Origin: Sweltsa coloradensis
Lineage: Eukaryota; Arthropoda; Insecta; Plecoptera; Chloroperlidae
Direction of reading: 5' to 3'
NCBI GenBank assembly: GCA_024449915.1
Contig: JAMZAV010000959.1
Coordinates: forward strand, 186,001 to 250,000
Length of the DNA stretch: 64,000 bases
How positions within the stretch are numbered: the stretch's first letter is position 1; each line of letters opens with the position of its first letter. Under the pieces are notes generated by a model. That model made no database searches. It worked only from the letters and a program-made list of their open reading frames with translations, and was not told the origin of the DNA. Shown one piece after another: positions 12,170 to 24,964 of this stretch. A program made the translations under genes and the position numbers.

Positions 12170-13340
12170 CCCCTCCCCCCACAAACAAGCAATTTGCATT
12201 TTCGATTTATTTGTGTTGAAAAGTATGCCCTTTTACAGAAACAAGTATACACTGTACATTTCCCCCCTTTTTACTGTTACCTGTGTGTTCATAAGTTTAC
12301 AGTTATATTATGATTGTGTTCAGTGTTAGATTGTTCATCTTGCGCAATGTGTATTTTTATCTTCATCCAATGAAAATCAGACTGGAAACTGAATTAAATG
12401 CACTGCATCCGGTGCACGTTAAAGCTATAAATGATAAATTAATTAATGAAAGCATGTTAAAAATGATTCATAGTATTAAAACAATGCATTTTCGTTTTAC
12501 TGTGGTGCAAATTGTGCCTTTTTACTCGAATAAATAATGTACACTTGTATACATTTTCTATGCATTTATTTATACTGTTAATATCTTTAAATGATATCCA
12601 TAAAACCAAAATAGGATTACCTCATGAACCCGGATACATCATAATAATAAAACTCGCATTGAACTCAACCTGGGTCACTTATACATGGCATGCCACAGAT
12701 TATTATTTGTTTTGCGTATGTGCTGTCGCTAGTTCACCGTCTAAACAAGCTATGCTTCGAGTCCTAACAGAAGTGTCCAGAAAAGAGAAGCCAGTGGAAG
12801 CAGAGTGAATTAGGGTAAACATGCGACATACGGCCTGGACGTCAGTTACAAAGTGTGCCCTCGGGATGTGTAGTCCCCGCTTCGGACGTGTATGCGATGC
12901 CGTAATAAGGAAGCGAAATTGAATCAGAGTATATGAATGCAGGTTGTGGATGCGGGGGCACTCTTACCGTACGCACTACGCAGACTCTTGAAGCGTAGGA
13001 ATATGAGTACAGGGAAACACCAAGCTCGACTAGGAAAAAAGTAAACTCGATCGATACCAATTAAAATACAAAATCATGACATTGGTCGTTTCTACTGAGA
13101 GTACGATTTGCCATGTTCGCTCTAAATAATCAAATTTAAACAGTAGAGTTGAGTTATAGATTTCTCAATACATCTAACTCATTACCTTGAAATCGTTATA
13201 TGAAGAATTCGGTTAATGCTTTGAAAAAAGTAACAAAATCAAACTTAGTACTTGATACTATTTGGATTACTTCTAAAATGTGTGTACATTTTTTTATTTT
13301 TTACCAAAACAACCATTTATTTTACATACGCCCACCCCCA
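12170..13340. other. Unique non-coding stretch
   Basis: There is no recognisable gene. A short frame ending near 12808 has a plausible acceptor-like tract before it but no family match known to me. Confidence 0.4.
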
Positions 13341-13348
13341 ACAACCAC

Positions 13349-13407
13349 ACGGCAAACACTCGCGTCCAAACGTATTATTAATACTTTTGGACGCGAGTGT
13401 TTGCCGT
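13349..13407. repeat. Perfect 22-bp inverted repeat (hairpin)
   Basis: The arm at 13349-13370 (begins ACGGCAAACACTCG) is exactly complementary to 13386-13407. The 15-nt AT-rich loop contains ATTATTAAT. The arms are G+C-rich in AT-rich surroundings. It could be the remnant of a foldback element or a stable RNA hairpin. Confidence 0.9.
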
Positions 13408-16130
13408 GGTATTATGTTATTACAATTACAAGATGCAGCTAATAGTCAATCTTTCATATTATTAATTTAATTCTTGTACGAGTATTATTTACATTTGTAT
13501 ACAATGCACTAATCACAAAACGTGAAATAAAAGAATAAGAAAAAAAACACCATTTTAGAAAAAGGCAAATCAAATTAAATTTCCATTTACAGATATATGG
13601 TTGTCCTAAACTTTGCTGAGTGTAACGCGTTATATTTCACATCCGAAACCCCGGCGTTGATAAATGTGTTATAATATTCAACTTTACCACCATCCACAAT
13701 AGTAATATAGGCCTACCTGTAAATAACAAAGTAAATAAATAAAAATAACTTAAGTTAGTTATTGCAGCTAATTGTTTGATAACTTATGTAAAACAGCATG
13801 GTTGACTCAACTAACATGTGGAATGGAAGGAATACACACTATAGCCGTTTCTCGTTCTCCCAACATATAACGCACGAAGTTAAGTTTTTCTAATAAAACA
13901 AAATTAAAACAATCAAAACAATAATAGAAAAACATTTAAACAGTATCATTTATTATTTAACAAAGTGTATGCCATAATACAATTTGCATTCGTTGGCGAA
14001 AGCGGAGATTACATTTTCAAGCAGCTGTATTTCTTTCTTGTACCGTCGAAGTCCATGTGATGTTCTCGATGTCCACTCGTAGCGCTAACATAATATACTC
14101 TGAAGTTTAACACGTGCTATATCATCGCTTCTAGCAGGTAAACGTTTTATCGCAGCAGAAAGTCACATAGGCATCCTAAAAGCTATAACAGTATAGCATT
14201 TAAAAATGCAATAAATTAATCATAACAAGCTGTAGACTAGTCTCGTCTTCGTTGTATACAAAGTCGTTTCGTTAGTGTGAAACGTCGTCTGTGGAACTCG
14301 AAACAGTGAGCACGGAGAGCAGACGTATTGACCTTGATGGTGTGTGCCTTTAAACATAATATATTAGCAACAAATAAAAGCAATATTATATTTAAACATC
14401 AGTGTGACTACACATGGAGTTACAAAAAGTCAAGCCTTCAAATCTCACTTAATATTGCCAACAAAATATGTTATACAATCAAAGTAAAATTCAAACGCTG
14501 TGAAAGCAAAATATATAGGGCAACAGATATTGTTGCATCGTGGGGAAGACAAAACATTATGTTTTCACGTACTTGATTAATTTTTATACCAGCATTATTC
14601 ATATTAGGCGATTTTCCTACAAAAGAAATATTCTTGTAAACCAGATCAGTAAGTTCGATTTCAAACGAAATATGGCACTCACTCTTTTTCACTTTTTTCC
14701 CGGGAGACCACGCATCTAGTAGCAGAAATAAAAACATAATGCAAATTTAATAATGCCTAAAATAGTTTGAAAAAGGATTGGCAGTATCCCTTTTCGTTAT
14801 ATTGTAACACTTAAAGGGACCAAAAATTTAGTTTTAAATTTTCTACTTCACTTCATAACCAATAATCAGCTTCTAAAATCATCAGACGGTATACCAGAAT
14901 ATAATCCCGTATGTATGTAATAAACGTATTCTAAAACCATCCCGACAATGACGCAAGAAACCGCAATGACTAATGCTTGAGAATATGGTTGCAACGTTTT
15001 GATTTTATTACACGTCCAAAGGTAAACGTGTTTAAAATTTATAATTAAATAGCAGCGTGGGTCAGAGATTTGGAGAATCGAATAACCAGTCAGTTGGCAC
15101 GCGGGAGACACGTCTAGCAATAAACAAATGCGGCGCTTGCCTCCTCTTAGATTCTAACGTAGAGTTGTTTATTTACGTATAAATCATGGCCACTTGTAGG
15201 AGTGGACCACGCTGCATGATTATGTGGCAGTAATAACCAACAAATGTCAATATAATTGGATAGTTTGCAATTACGAATACATAGTAGTAAACGTAATTTA
15301 CGAGTGTTTAAAAAGTCCATTTAACTACTTTTTTGTATTTTTTTACATTAATGTTAATGATTCGCATGTATGGACCAAGGATAGAGTATAAAGAACATGA
15401 TAAAATTAATGGTTGTTGAACGTGTCTGAATGATGATCGTTAGTAGTTACAGTAGTTTGTGAGGAATGAAGAAATTTATTTGGGAAAGAATGGAATGGTA
15501 CGTGTGCTGACAAAACACCACCAACGAACCAACCACCGACCAATCCAGATTTAATTGCACGATAATATGACGGTTACATAGTTTTAGATGTGGCAATTAA
15601 GATAAGAATGAGTAACCAGGGTTTTAAATAGTATGATAAATATAGATGACGCACGTTTTTCTACGTAACATTCGATATTGAATCTTCGGCAAAATAACGG
15701 TATATTCACTAATTTCACAGCGAATGCAAAAATGGCTTTAGGTACAATTGATGCGATAGAGAGCCGACCAGGTAACTCCCGAATAGTTGTTTAATCCATG
15801 TATACCTTATACTTCTAACTTTCAAAATAGCCAAAACTGTAAGTATGTTTAATCTTTGTAAGTGTAGTAGTAGTTAGTGATACTATCAAGATGAAACAAG
15901 GAAATCATCGATTCATTATTTAATCGATCGTACAAACAGCGATTACAATACAAATTTCGACTACAGGTTAAATCAAAAGTACCATCGAAGTCGAAACCCC
16001 ACAAAAAAGTAAGAAAGAAAGTAAATCGAATGGGCTACAGTGTAACCAACGCCTGGCCTGTCTAATAAAATATTAACAACGTTCACAATAGCAATTCGTC
16101 ACGACTAATATCTGCATGCATCACGAGGTG
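13408..16130. other. Unique AT-rich non-coding stretch
   Basis: No gene, RNA or repeat copy is recognised. The frames at 14328-14576, 14471-14737 and 14866-15120 overlap or are isolated and carry no domain features. Confidence 0.4.
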
Positions 16131-16400
16131 TTGATTTCACCCATCTATCAGTGCATAGATTCTAGGTAAGCCACGTTCTCTGCTCCACATTCAACAATAG
16201 TTTGATTACTCCAGTACTCTTCAATGCTAGTCGTGCGACAGCTTCCGTGCAGGCCCGCTATGACGGAGCGTAATTAAGGCTGACTCGGCCGCACCGCATA
16301 ACGATGCAATTACTGTAATTACCAAGCTGAGGTGTAATTGATAGTCTGTCTGCCGTCTCGCATGTCCGTAGATTCGGGAGTTGTGTTAATAAGACTGTCA
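16130..16400. other. G+C-richer single-copy island
   Basis: This unique island has several TAATTA-type cores (GTAATTAAGG, GTAATTACC, GTAATTGA) within 90 bp (about 16270-16345). That clustering resembles homeodomain-bound enhancers. No reading frame is visible. Confidence 0.35.
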
Positions 16401-16474
16401 GATCGTGGTGAAAGGTGCATTATCTAATATCTAAGCTATGAGAATGGAGAAGGGTACTATCATATGCAAGTCGA

Positions 16475-16885
16475 AAAATAAATAAATTTGTATTTAGAGT
16501 CGCCCCATCGACTCAGTCATATAACTGATTTTCAGTTAAAGCAGACCGAGCCAACCCTGTCGGCGCCCACACCATTGAATAGCTTACAATGACCAATACC
16601 AAGACAACGATCAAAGAAGCTGGACACGATTCCACCTGCAAGCGGCGTCAGAATCAACAAGACGATTTTTTAGAAATATTATAATTCGAAACCTAAGAAT
16701 TTATTAAGTGTCTTACTATAGCACGGCTCCAAAGTCACAGTTTATCAAATAGCCTATAAGCCAATAAATTCTGGACCTGAGTACATACCAGAAGTTAAAA
16801 ATCTGCTTGATTCGAACCCTGGACTTCTACATTGGAAGCAGGAAAACTACACACACTAACCACAAGACCAACAAACCATACATTA
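16475..16885 (-). mobile_element. tRNA-derived SINE (family S), full length, minus strand
   Basis: On the minus strand there is a head with GGGTTCGAATC near 16806-16816, the body with GTGACTTTGGAGCCGT near 16720-16735, GTTGATTCTGACG near 16645, and the ACTGATTTTCAGT and CTGAGTCGATGGG tail module near 16510-16535. It is the best template for joining head, body and tail of the family. The tail ends near a TTTATTTATT-like stretch. Confidence 0.75.
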
Positions 16886-18023
16886 TTATTTGTTTTTGAA
16901 TGTGATGTAGTTCATTTGGGTAAAGCGTTAACAGTGGGAGTGATCACATTCATATTTACCACATTGATGGTAATGTAATTGTAAATATTGAAGTCTTTAG
17001 CAGCTTCGATCTTACAACCTTAATTTGAATATTATACACTGTGTATTTTAATTTAAAAAATTTCTTATTACACAACTAGACAGGTCAGTATATAAAATCG
17101 CGTAGCGCGTCTTGTTGGTGTGTATTTTGTATTCTTAAAAACACTTACTTCAAGAATATAGAACAATGTATACAATACATTGTTGGTAACAGCGTTCTGT
17201 ACAGTCGTAATAATACGTAGATTACACAATGTGTTCGCTTATCTTTCCGTGAACCGAAATAATTGAGTTCGAATTTTTAATTATTTGAGTCCTAAAAGGG
17301 TCCTACAGCTTATTTTTAGAAATATGTAGGCAAACTATAGTATGATACAATTTACATTACATTTTTTTGTTTCAGTTGACATATAAAAACAATACAGATA
17401 ATTAATTGAGATAATGGGTGGAATTAAAAGTGATAATATAACGTTGCCTTTATAAATACCGTTTCCAAACAGCGACATACGGTTTAAAAGTAAAACTGAT
17501 TAACAAAATCAGCAGACTCATCCACGAACCTTGAAAGTATCCACAAACTTAAACAAGCTTTGTTGAAACTTAATTGTTCCCCTTTCCAGACATCCAGCCG
17601 AGAGTTTGATTGATTAGCGATATCAATTAGTTGATAACGGATGCGAGAGCTGGGGGGCCTAAAGTGAGTCGAGGCTTTATGTATAACGTAACCCACACCT
17701 AATTGGACCCACAAATAATACACAAAACGTTAAACGTCAGTATCGATATCTCAAAACGGTAATGCTACCGATCTTCCTTGATAAGTATCGTATTTCAACC
17801 TGCGTGGGACCAGAGTTGTGGGGAGTAATCAGCTCGTTAGATATTAATGGTAACAATGAGGCGAACGTAGATAAAAGGATAAAACGTTGCTTTACGCATG
17901 CGCAACAGGCTACTATGCAACACGTGATTGCGTGATGCGATTGTTGTTTTCGTCACAATGCAATTATGATAATCGAGACGAGTGGCGGTCAATCATGATA
18001 AAAGTACCTACCCTACTTATATA

Positions 18024-18791
18024 CTAGGAAAACGCTAAAGTCCCGCCGCGTTGATGGATGAGCTTTTTAAAGTTTTTAGTTTGCGTGGGATATCTTTACT
18101 TTTGCAAGTGCTTTGTTTTGTTGCCTACGCATTGTAGGTGATTGTTGTCAAGTTTATATTGTTTCTTGTCAATTGGTATTATTTACCGTAAAAAACTTAT
18201 ATTAAAAGCTTTATTTCTATGAATTCTGGCTAATTTTTTCAACTTTTTCTTTCAAAAGGTACTACATCACCATAACCTTAATGTCCATGTATAATATGAA
18301 CGTTGTAGCCCCCCCGTTTGGTCAGAATTGCCCAAACGCACGAAAATATCGCACACAAAAACACTTATATTTAAAAGTTTATTTCTATAGATCTGCTAGC
18401 TTTTCAACTTTTTCTTTCAAAAGGTACTACATCACATTACCTAATGTCCATGTATAATATGAACGTTGTAGCCTAACCCCTTTGGTCAATTGGCCCAAAT
18501 GGGACGAAATATCGCACAAAAAATCGTAAAAAATCGTACAAAGTATGATATTCATGGAGAAATTTCTTCGATTTGTACCTCAAAATCGTGGGCAATCTAA
18601 GTTCGAGGATTTCGAAGGTCCTGTCAAATTTTAATCAAGACGCATATGCGTTGCCGTAAGAGCGAACAAACAGACGTGAATAACAAACAACAAAAGAAAC
18701 AAACAAAAAACACCGATGCTAAATTTTTTGGGGGCATCAGTGAAATTGGAAGTCTTTGCTTCACTCGCTATCGCTCGCTACGCTCATCCAA
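18024..18791 (+). repeat. Dispersed repeat family A, copy 2 (internal duplication)
   Basis: It matches 630-1250 from ACTAGGAAAACGC to CGCTACGCTCATCCAA. It is longer than copy 1 because the segment containing TTTTCAACTTTTTCTTTC and AATATGAACGTTGTAGCC is present twice (about 18190-18310 and 18365-18475). No coding capacity is visible. Confidence 0.75.
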
Positions 18792-18799
18792 TTATCATT

Positions 18800-21100
18800 A
18801 TGAACCACGGCGGACGAATGGTTTGCCTTTACTATCACGATCTACGGGCCCAGTGCATGAATTGCGATGATGCTGTCGCACATAGTACGACCCCAGAACA
18901 GTCACCCCGCCCCAAATAGATTTATTTTACCAGGTCTAGGAAGACATCTTATACCTTATGCAATCAGGTCAACTATATTTTTACTAGTCCATTAGTTGCC
19001 TATTAGTTAACGAAATTGGTCCAGGATACTTAATAATAATTAAAGCATGGCATTGATACAGACCACTTCCGACCATTCTGCGGCGCTGCAGATTGCGATA
19101 CTAAAGAGTTGGCCGGGTTTAAATCCCGCTTCTTGAAACACCTCTGTAAGTTTTCACTGGTCATTTCTTTCCTGTTAGTCTGGAAGTGAATACCGACTAG
19201 TGCATACTGCTTCAAACTACAACAAGTAAGACTTATGTTTAGAAAGTGAATGGGCTTTAAAAAAATTGTATTGTACAGGGCGCTAATTTAAAGAGATCAT
19301 CTGCCTTTTTGTTAGGAATCACATATAATTATTGCAAATTTATGTTTTAATTATCAGTCACATAATGACGACTGCTTGGTTTTAGAACAAATTCCTAATA
19401 ATGAACAAAGTGATCTTTAATAAACAATTACAATAATGAGAAAATGCACGCACAGCATTTATTTCAACATTTTATTTATCATCGTCAATTATTTCAAACA
19501 TTTTCAAGTACTGATAGTAAAATTATATCAATTACAGATACAAACTGGTGTGGAAGGAGAGAACAGTGCAAAATAAGTCCTCCCCCCCCCCTGCCTATAC
19601 CTTACTTCTTATAAAATAAAATTAATGTAACATAGCTAAACCCAACAAAGTCCCCACGTTAATAAACGTCCTGCTAAAAATTATTGCTTAGCTTGAGCAA
19701 GATGAACACTTTGCAAAAACCTACAAGGTACACATATATCATAATTATATAGTAACTTCTAAACAGGCTATAGCCATTGGTGCAAGTAATAGTAATAGAC
19801 TTACTTCGAATGAAACTACTTAATGAATGGAATTTTAGCTTGTGATAATAATTTTGGACATAACATTAATTTTTTAACGTATTGATATAATAAATCAAGT
19901 GCCTGTTAACAAAGAAATGTCATTAAGCTCTTTTCACAATTGAAGAATGGTAGAGATATAATGACATTTTAAAGTAACAGTAGAGTTGAAGACAGGTAAT
20001 ATACACACAAATGCAGGTGCATAACATTAACCATATCAACGGATATACACAATAAAAACTATCTGAATGACAGCTGCACGCTCATATGCCTAGCCGTCTT
20101 ACATTTATGACATATATTTTTCCTAATGATCCTAATCTAATAAAATATATATGTTATGCTGGAAACATATAATCACAATTAACATCACAATAGCCATAGT
20201 ATTTTTATATCCATTTTAATACAGTTTGTCTTCATGCAATTTGTTCTTATATAATCGAATTGAGACAGATTGTAGGTTGAAATATTTTTCATGCAATTAC
20301 ACAATGCAATAAAAAAGTTTAGGTTTATACATGGAGATAATGATGTGAATACAGATTATAGGATTCAAGATTCAAAGGCAACAAGAACCTGATCAAATAA
20401 CGTAACTTCAACAGGCATAGAACTCAGCTGTTATATGTTGTAAATAACAGTATACATGTTTCACGAACACATGACAAGAATGTAGCAAGTACTTTGAAAT
20501 GTATTAGTTCTTGATTCACGAGTGTAGTTTGATGCTGATAATGTTTTGTGTGTAGATACAAAAACATGTCAAGATGACAAATTAAGAATGTGTATAAGCC
20601 TAAGTCCGCCGAACCAAACAAATGACACCGTGTTCTTGAAGGAAATCTTATCTTTATTACAAAATATACATTATTTCGTTACTTAAATATAGTAAATTCG
20701 AAATTTCTAGCCCCACTACATAATTGATAAACCCCTAAGGATAGGTTGCAATATTTAAACACCATAAATTATTTAATTACCAACGCTCAAGTATAACATG
20801 TAAAAGTTATGAGTCAATGCTAGAACAAACTATGTACAATTGAAGAAGTAGTTTAGTGTAGTGTACTTTTTAGAGGAATTTATTATTAACAACATTAACA
20901 TCATTAACCCACCAACATAAACATCACAACTTCGTATTTAATGGTAAAGCTATAATTCTAGTACAGATATTAAAAACGTTACCTAATTGAAAAACACGAT
21001 CAAATGAAGAGGAGATAGAAAAGGATGCAAAGTAGTAATAAAATGTAAAAACAAATATATATTTGGGTAACATACAAACGTTTAGAGCGAAGGCACAAAA
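18800..21100. other. Unique AT-rich stretch downstream of MPDU1
   Basis: No gene is recognised. A tRNA-like B-box fragment (GGGTTTAAATCCCGC) lies near 19114 and a C10 run at 19582-19591. The part nearest 21100 could be an extended MPDU1 3' UTR. Confidence 0.35.
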
Positions 21101-21114
21101 CCTGTAAGTTATAC

Positions 21115-21120
21115 TTTATT
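21115..21120 (-). terminator. MPDU1: candidate MPDU1 polyadenylation signal
   Basis: AATAAA on the minus strand is the first canonical hexamer I find below the stop codon, and would give a 3' UTR of about 0.5 kb. Further hexamers lie below, for example near 20653 and 19460, so longer transcripts are possible. Only transcript data can choose between them. Confidence 0.35.
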
Positions 21121-21629
21121 GTGATGTTTTGAATCATTAATTAAATTTTAGCACTCCAGTATTTGAAAGACTAGTAATTCTGTGACTGCCAAAAACAGAG
21201 AACGTTTGTAGCTTCAAAAGTACATTTTAGGTTATAAGAAAAAAAACATGGATGGATATTGACCACAACCAGAAATGTGTTGTGTGACTAATCCAAATAT
21301 CACACGCCATATGACCTATAGGATCTTTCACTACTAAGTTCTTTGAAAAAAACTCCTCTCCCTTCTAAGTGTTCTTGTTTTCAACACCGTGGTTTCAATC
21401 ACAAAACACAGGAGCACATAAGATAAGAAAATACGATATTACAGTCATTATGTTCAGTCATTACATTTAAACCAATAAAAATGTTAAAATTGTGTACTAA
21501 ACCATTTACTTTTATAAATTAAATGGTTTAAATAGACAATTGGATCAACATCCTCATTGAAAAAAAAACTGTAATTTTTCGGCAGGACCCAAACGATTGA
21601 GTATATTCAGGTTGATAATCAGAGGGTGT

Positions 21630-21854
21630 CTATTCCTTCTTATCCTTGACAACATTCCAGTAATAGATGAACTGGCCGGCGATGATGACGTTGACCGAGG
21701 TTGCTGCGATGTAGGTGAGAATGATGATCGGGTCACCAGTCTCCTGGATAGACGTGAAGATCCGGGCGGTGGACCCGAACAACAGCATGAACCCTGTGAT
21801 CGCGGACAGCTGGCCTGTGCTGCCGTTCTGATAGTTCGCCCAGGCTTGGAGACA
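21630..21854 (-). CDS. MPDU1: MPDU1 last coding exon with stop codon
   Basis: The exon has 75 codons including a TAG stop at 21632-21630. It contains CLQAWANYQNGSTGQLSAIT, then LLFGSTARIFTSIQETGDP, then a hydrophobic span ending in FIYYWN. Human MPDU1 has NYHNGHTGQLSAIT, ARIFTSIQETGDP and LLFYWN at the same places, so the family assignment is firm. Two membrane spans are visible, at about exon residues 17-35 and 42-66. The acceptor is a clear TTCTCAG preceded by a TG-rich tract; translation upstream of it (MCSQ) is intronic. The protein ends KDKKE, which fits a KxKxx dilysine ER-retrieval signal; human MPDU1 ends in the comparable KKxx form. Together with the 46058-46262 exon this gives about 142 residues, a little over half of the roughly 247 in the human protein. 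Confidence 0.95.
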   Translation of the reverse strand, partial: CLQAWANYQNGSTGQLSAITGFMLLFGSTARIFTSIQETGDPIIILTYIAATSVNVIIAGQFIYYWNVVKDKKE

Positions 21855-21925
21855 CTGAGAACACACGACACAAACACATATAAGACAAGCTATTGAAGGG
21901 AGGTGGCAAAGAGGTAATGCGCAAG

Positions 21926-22010
21926 ACGTGGGACCTCAATGGTGAGCCTGATTCGGGAGGTCTTCAATTCGAATGTCTTCACCAGCAGCCAGCTCAGTTT
22001 TGCCAGTTTT
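21926..22010 (+). repeat. tRNA-like SINE head fragment (family T)
   Basis: GCCTGATTCGGGAGGTC followed by a weak B box (CAATTCGAATG) near 21968 matches the anticodon and T-arm part of the heads at 24972 and, reversed, 55120. The body beyond about 22010 is not clearly shared. Confidence 0.4.
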
Positions 22011-22489
22011 ATTTTTGCTGGGATTTAGAAACCAATACCCTATTTTTCTAGTTTGTGGTGACCTGAGACACCCGGTAAAAATTATGTGTACCCTACAAAG
22101 AGCACCCTTGCGAAAACCAAGAGGTGGCAAACAACGTTCAACGTTATTTTCGTAGGAGAGACTGATTTGGTCAAGGATTTTATAAATTTCCCCTTGATGT
22201 GCGGGATATACGTTAAATCAACACATGAATCAATAAAATACATCATTTCATCGATTTAAGTCCCGTTGTAACCGCTTATACGACATATGCACAATCATCA
22301 TGTTATGTTTAAAACAAAACAGCAAAACTTCTCCTTAATGCACTCACAAAAAGGATTTAAGAAACCAGACTTTCAAGTTACACAAAAACGCGTGTTCCAG
22401 GTTCGTTCGAATATTTCAATTGAGACGTAATGCCCGAAGCAGTCATTTTGTTAGTCAGACACTTGACACAGAGATGAAGAGATAAGAGA

Positions 22490-22660
22490 CCTGGTAGATA
22501 ATAGAGAGGATGGGAGGGGAGGTTGCCGCCTTAAGCCAATCATCTGATTGACAAGTAGATAATGATGATGACTCACACCAATATGAACCTCCCACGATGC
22601 ATTGGGCATCATGACACGCCAATCACAGGATAACAGATTACTGAGTTCATGGTTTCAAGA
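22490..22660. other. G+C-richer single-copy island with homeodomain-type cores
   Basis: This unique island contains CCAATCATCTGATTGACA and further CCAATCA words within about 100 bp. They resemble PBC/Hox- or Meis-type sites. It lies in the MPDU1 intron. Regulatory function is inferred only. Confidence 0.3.
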
Positions 22661-24950
22661 GCGAATTAAAGTCTAACAAAGTGGTTGGAATTACTAAGTT
22701 ATTCATCTTGAGCTAAAACAGAAATATATATAATAGATACATAAAGAATTCCCAACGAATTTATCTTGGATGTGTTAGTGACACTCTAAACCACGTATGT
22801 ATGTGATAACCAAACCTCGAAGGCTACGAAAATATTATTGTAACTAATTTTGAAGTTTAGAAGAAAGTGTTTTTGTTGCTTGTGCAAATAACGATTCTCT
22901 TATCTCGGTCTTTGTAAGTTTCGTAACGTTGGCGCAGGTAATTATATTCAGAAGTCAACTTGACGTAAATTAATGAATGGTAAATAATTCGTGGGGGCGC
23001 TGACGTCTTCAGAAATCAAAACGAGATACATTCACGTGCACGCTAAGACAAACCTTGGAAGTTTATTTTTTCGATTGTTATAATTTAAATGAAGTTGGAA
23101 CAATTTCTGACATTATCTAACATCTGGAGAAACACCTGAATAAAAGCTCGACGCATAATATCTCACGAATGGCGTGCACACTCAGATGCGTATTGTCTAC
23201 ACATCATCACTAAACGCAGTGGAACATGCGTGCGTTGCGTGCGTGTGCTTATTGAGTGACAAGAGTGCATGGTTGGAGGCAGATAGGAAATCTGAGAACA
23301 ACGTTCAACCCTGGCTGGATCTACAACTGAATGGCTTTCTTAAGAAAACAAAAGAAAATTAATTTAAAAAAATTATAGGTGGGTTAATGATTATTAATGC
23401 GTAAGAGAGTAAAACAACATATTGATATTTTTACGAATTGATAAAAAAATAAAACAATATGAGATATTATTTAAATTGACCATTATTACTGAAACGCAAG
23501 CAACTTAACATCTGTTTTCATATTAAAATGTAAATGGTAACATCTAGCCAAGCTATTTTTTTTACTTTTATCGTTATTGCATTTAAAATGAACTTAAAAA
23601 CTACACACTTGCCTTTTCAATCGAGATGTGATGAACACTATAGGGTAAACTGGAGAAATATAGTGAAACTGAATAAAAAGATAAGCGTTTTAACAAACAT
23701 TGCTTACAACTATTATCGATACATAGTTCATTCATATAGATAAAACAAATTATTCATGACAACGATTGTAGAGGTGATACGTCAAATTGAAGAAGAGTAT
23801 TGTTAATTTGGTTAATTTACACGTGGACGGACGGTTTCAAAATATTATATTAATACGTTTCTACAATCTTCTAGTGTTCTAGACCTATTCTTGGCAGGCA
23901 TTACTTATCAGTTAGCATAGAGCAATTATGCACTTGCACTAAGTGTTTAATAAAATTTAAAATGAATGCAATGGCTTATAATTCGGAATAGGTCTCCCCC
24001 CCCCCCCAGCATAACGTTTCATAATACAGAGGTGTTTATTCAATATATTATTAGTATTTTCATTAGATATGCGTGAAGTGACTTGCACCATGTGCAAGTG
24101 TTTTTATTAGACAATTATTTTCACGAGTTGCTCCATTATCCGATACAAAGCTGTAAACAAATATGCAGGCAAATACACAAATTGACAATAACTTAACGCT
24201 GTATGGCTAAAGTGAATGCCATTGAGAAAAATCAACCATTACAACATATTTTAATAACGACGTACGGGAAATAGTAAAACATGTATAATAATATATTCCC
24301 ACGTTTCCAAAAATGAATAGGTCTAAGCCGGTAAACCAAGCCTTTACATATAATTTAAAACATAGTAACTTACTCTTACTGAACACATGTCTGGTTCTTC
24401 TAATAAGGTCACACACATTAAACTTTATTTAAATTTAGCTTATAATTTTCTGACCCTCGAAAAGACTCTCTAGTTGCAGTGCACGTGAGATTGCGTCAAT
24501 GAATATATCTCAACCCGATCCAAACCAACTCTGTACCGCTCTTAGACTGATTGGCCAACCTAAGAAGCAAGTCAATTAAATATTATTGATAATACCATCT
24601 TGGAAAGTCTGCAACTTACATATGTAAAAAGCTCATTACAATAGATAACAATTTCAAGCTGTTTTGTTGTGTCTCTCTGTGGGAAAGTTGATTATATTTG
24701 TATGTCTTCTTGTGCATAGTTTTGTGTTGGTGTTGTTGTTTTTTTTTTTTAAAAAACACTTGTAAACGCATTTGCATAAGTTTATTTAAAGATATTTTTA
24801 CTTCGTAGCAATGAATACTTTTTAAATTACAGAACACAAACAAGTGTTTATATCTAGAAATAATAAAAAAAATACGATAACCAAATTAGTTTGACCCGTG
24901 GTTGGGTTTGTGTAAAGTTGGCATAGCCTACATGCAGTCCCAGAAACACC
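22661..24950. other. Unique AT-rich intronic stretch
   Basis: No gene or repeat copy is recognised, apart from a C12 run at 23996-24007 and a T11 run near 24740. Confidence 0.4.
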
Positions 24951-24964
24951 GACAAAGTTTATGC

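Noticed and set aside
11874..12329. 151-codon plus-strand frame, the longest in the window
   Set aside because: It runs antisense through a diverged tRNA-derived SINE and then random AT-rich sequence; no domain or splice context is seen.
12700..12810. Possible terminal exon ending LTEVSRKEKPVEAE
   Set aside because: There is a plausible acceptor, but no partner exon, no recognised family and no polyadenylation context specific to it.
21597..21896. 99-codon plus-strand frame and other frames over 21554-21939
   Set aside because: They are antisense or shifted frames of the MPDU1 last exon, whose family match is clear.
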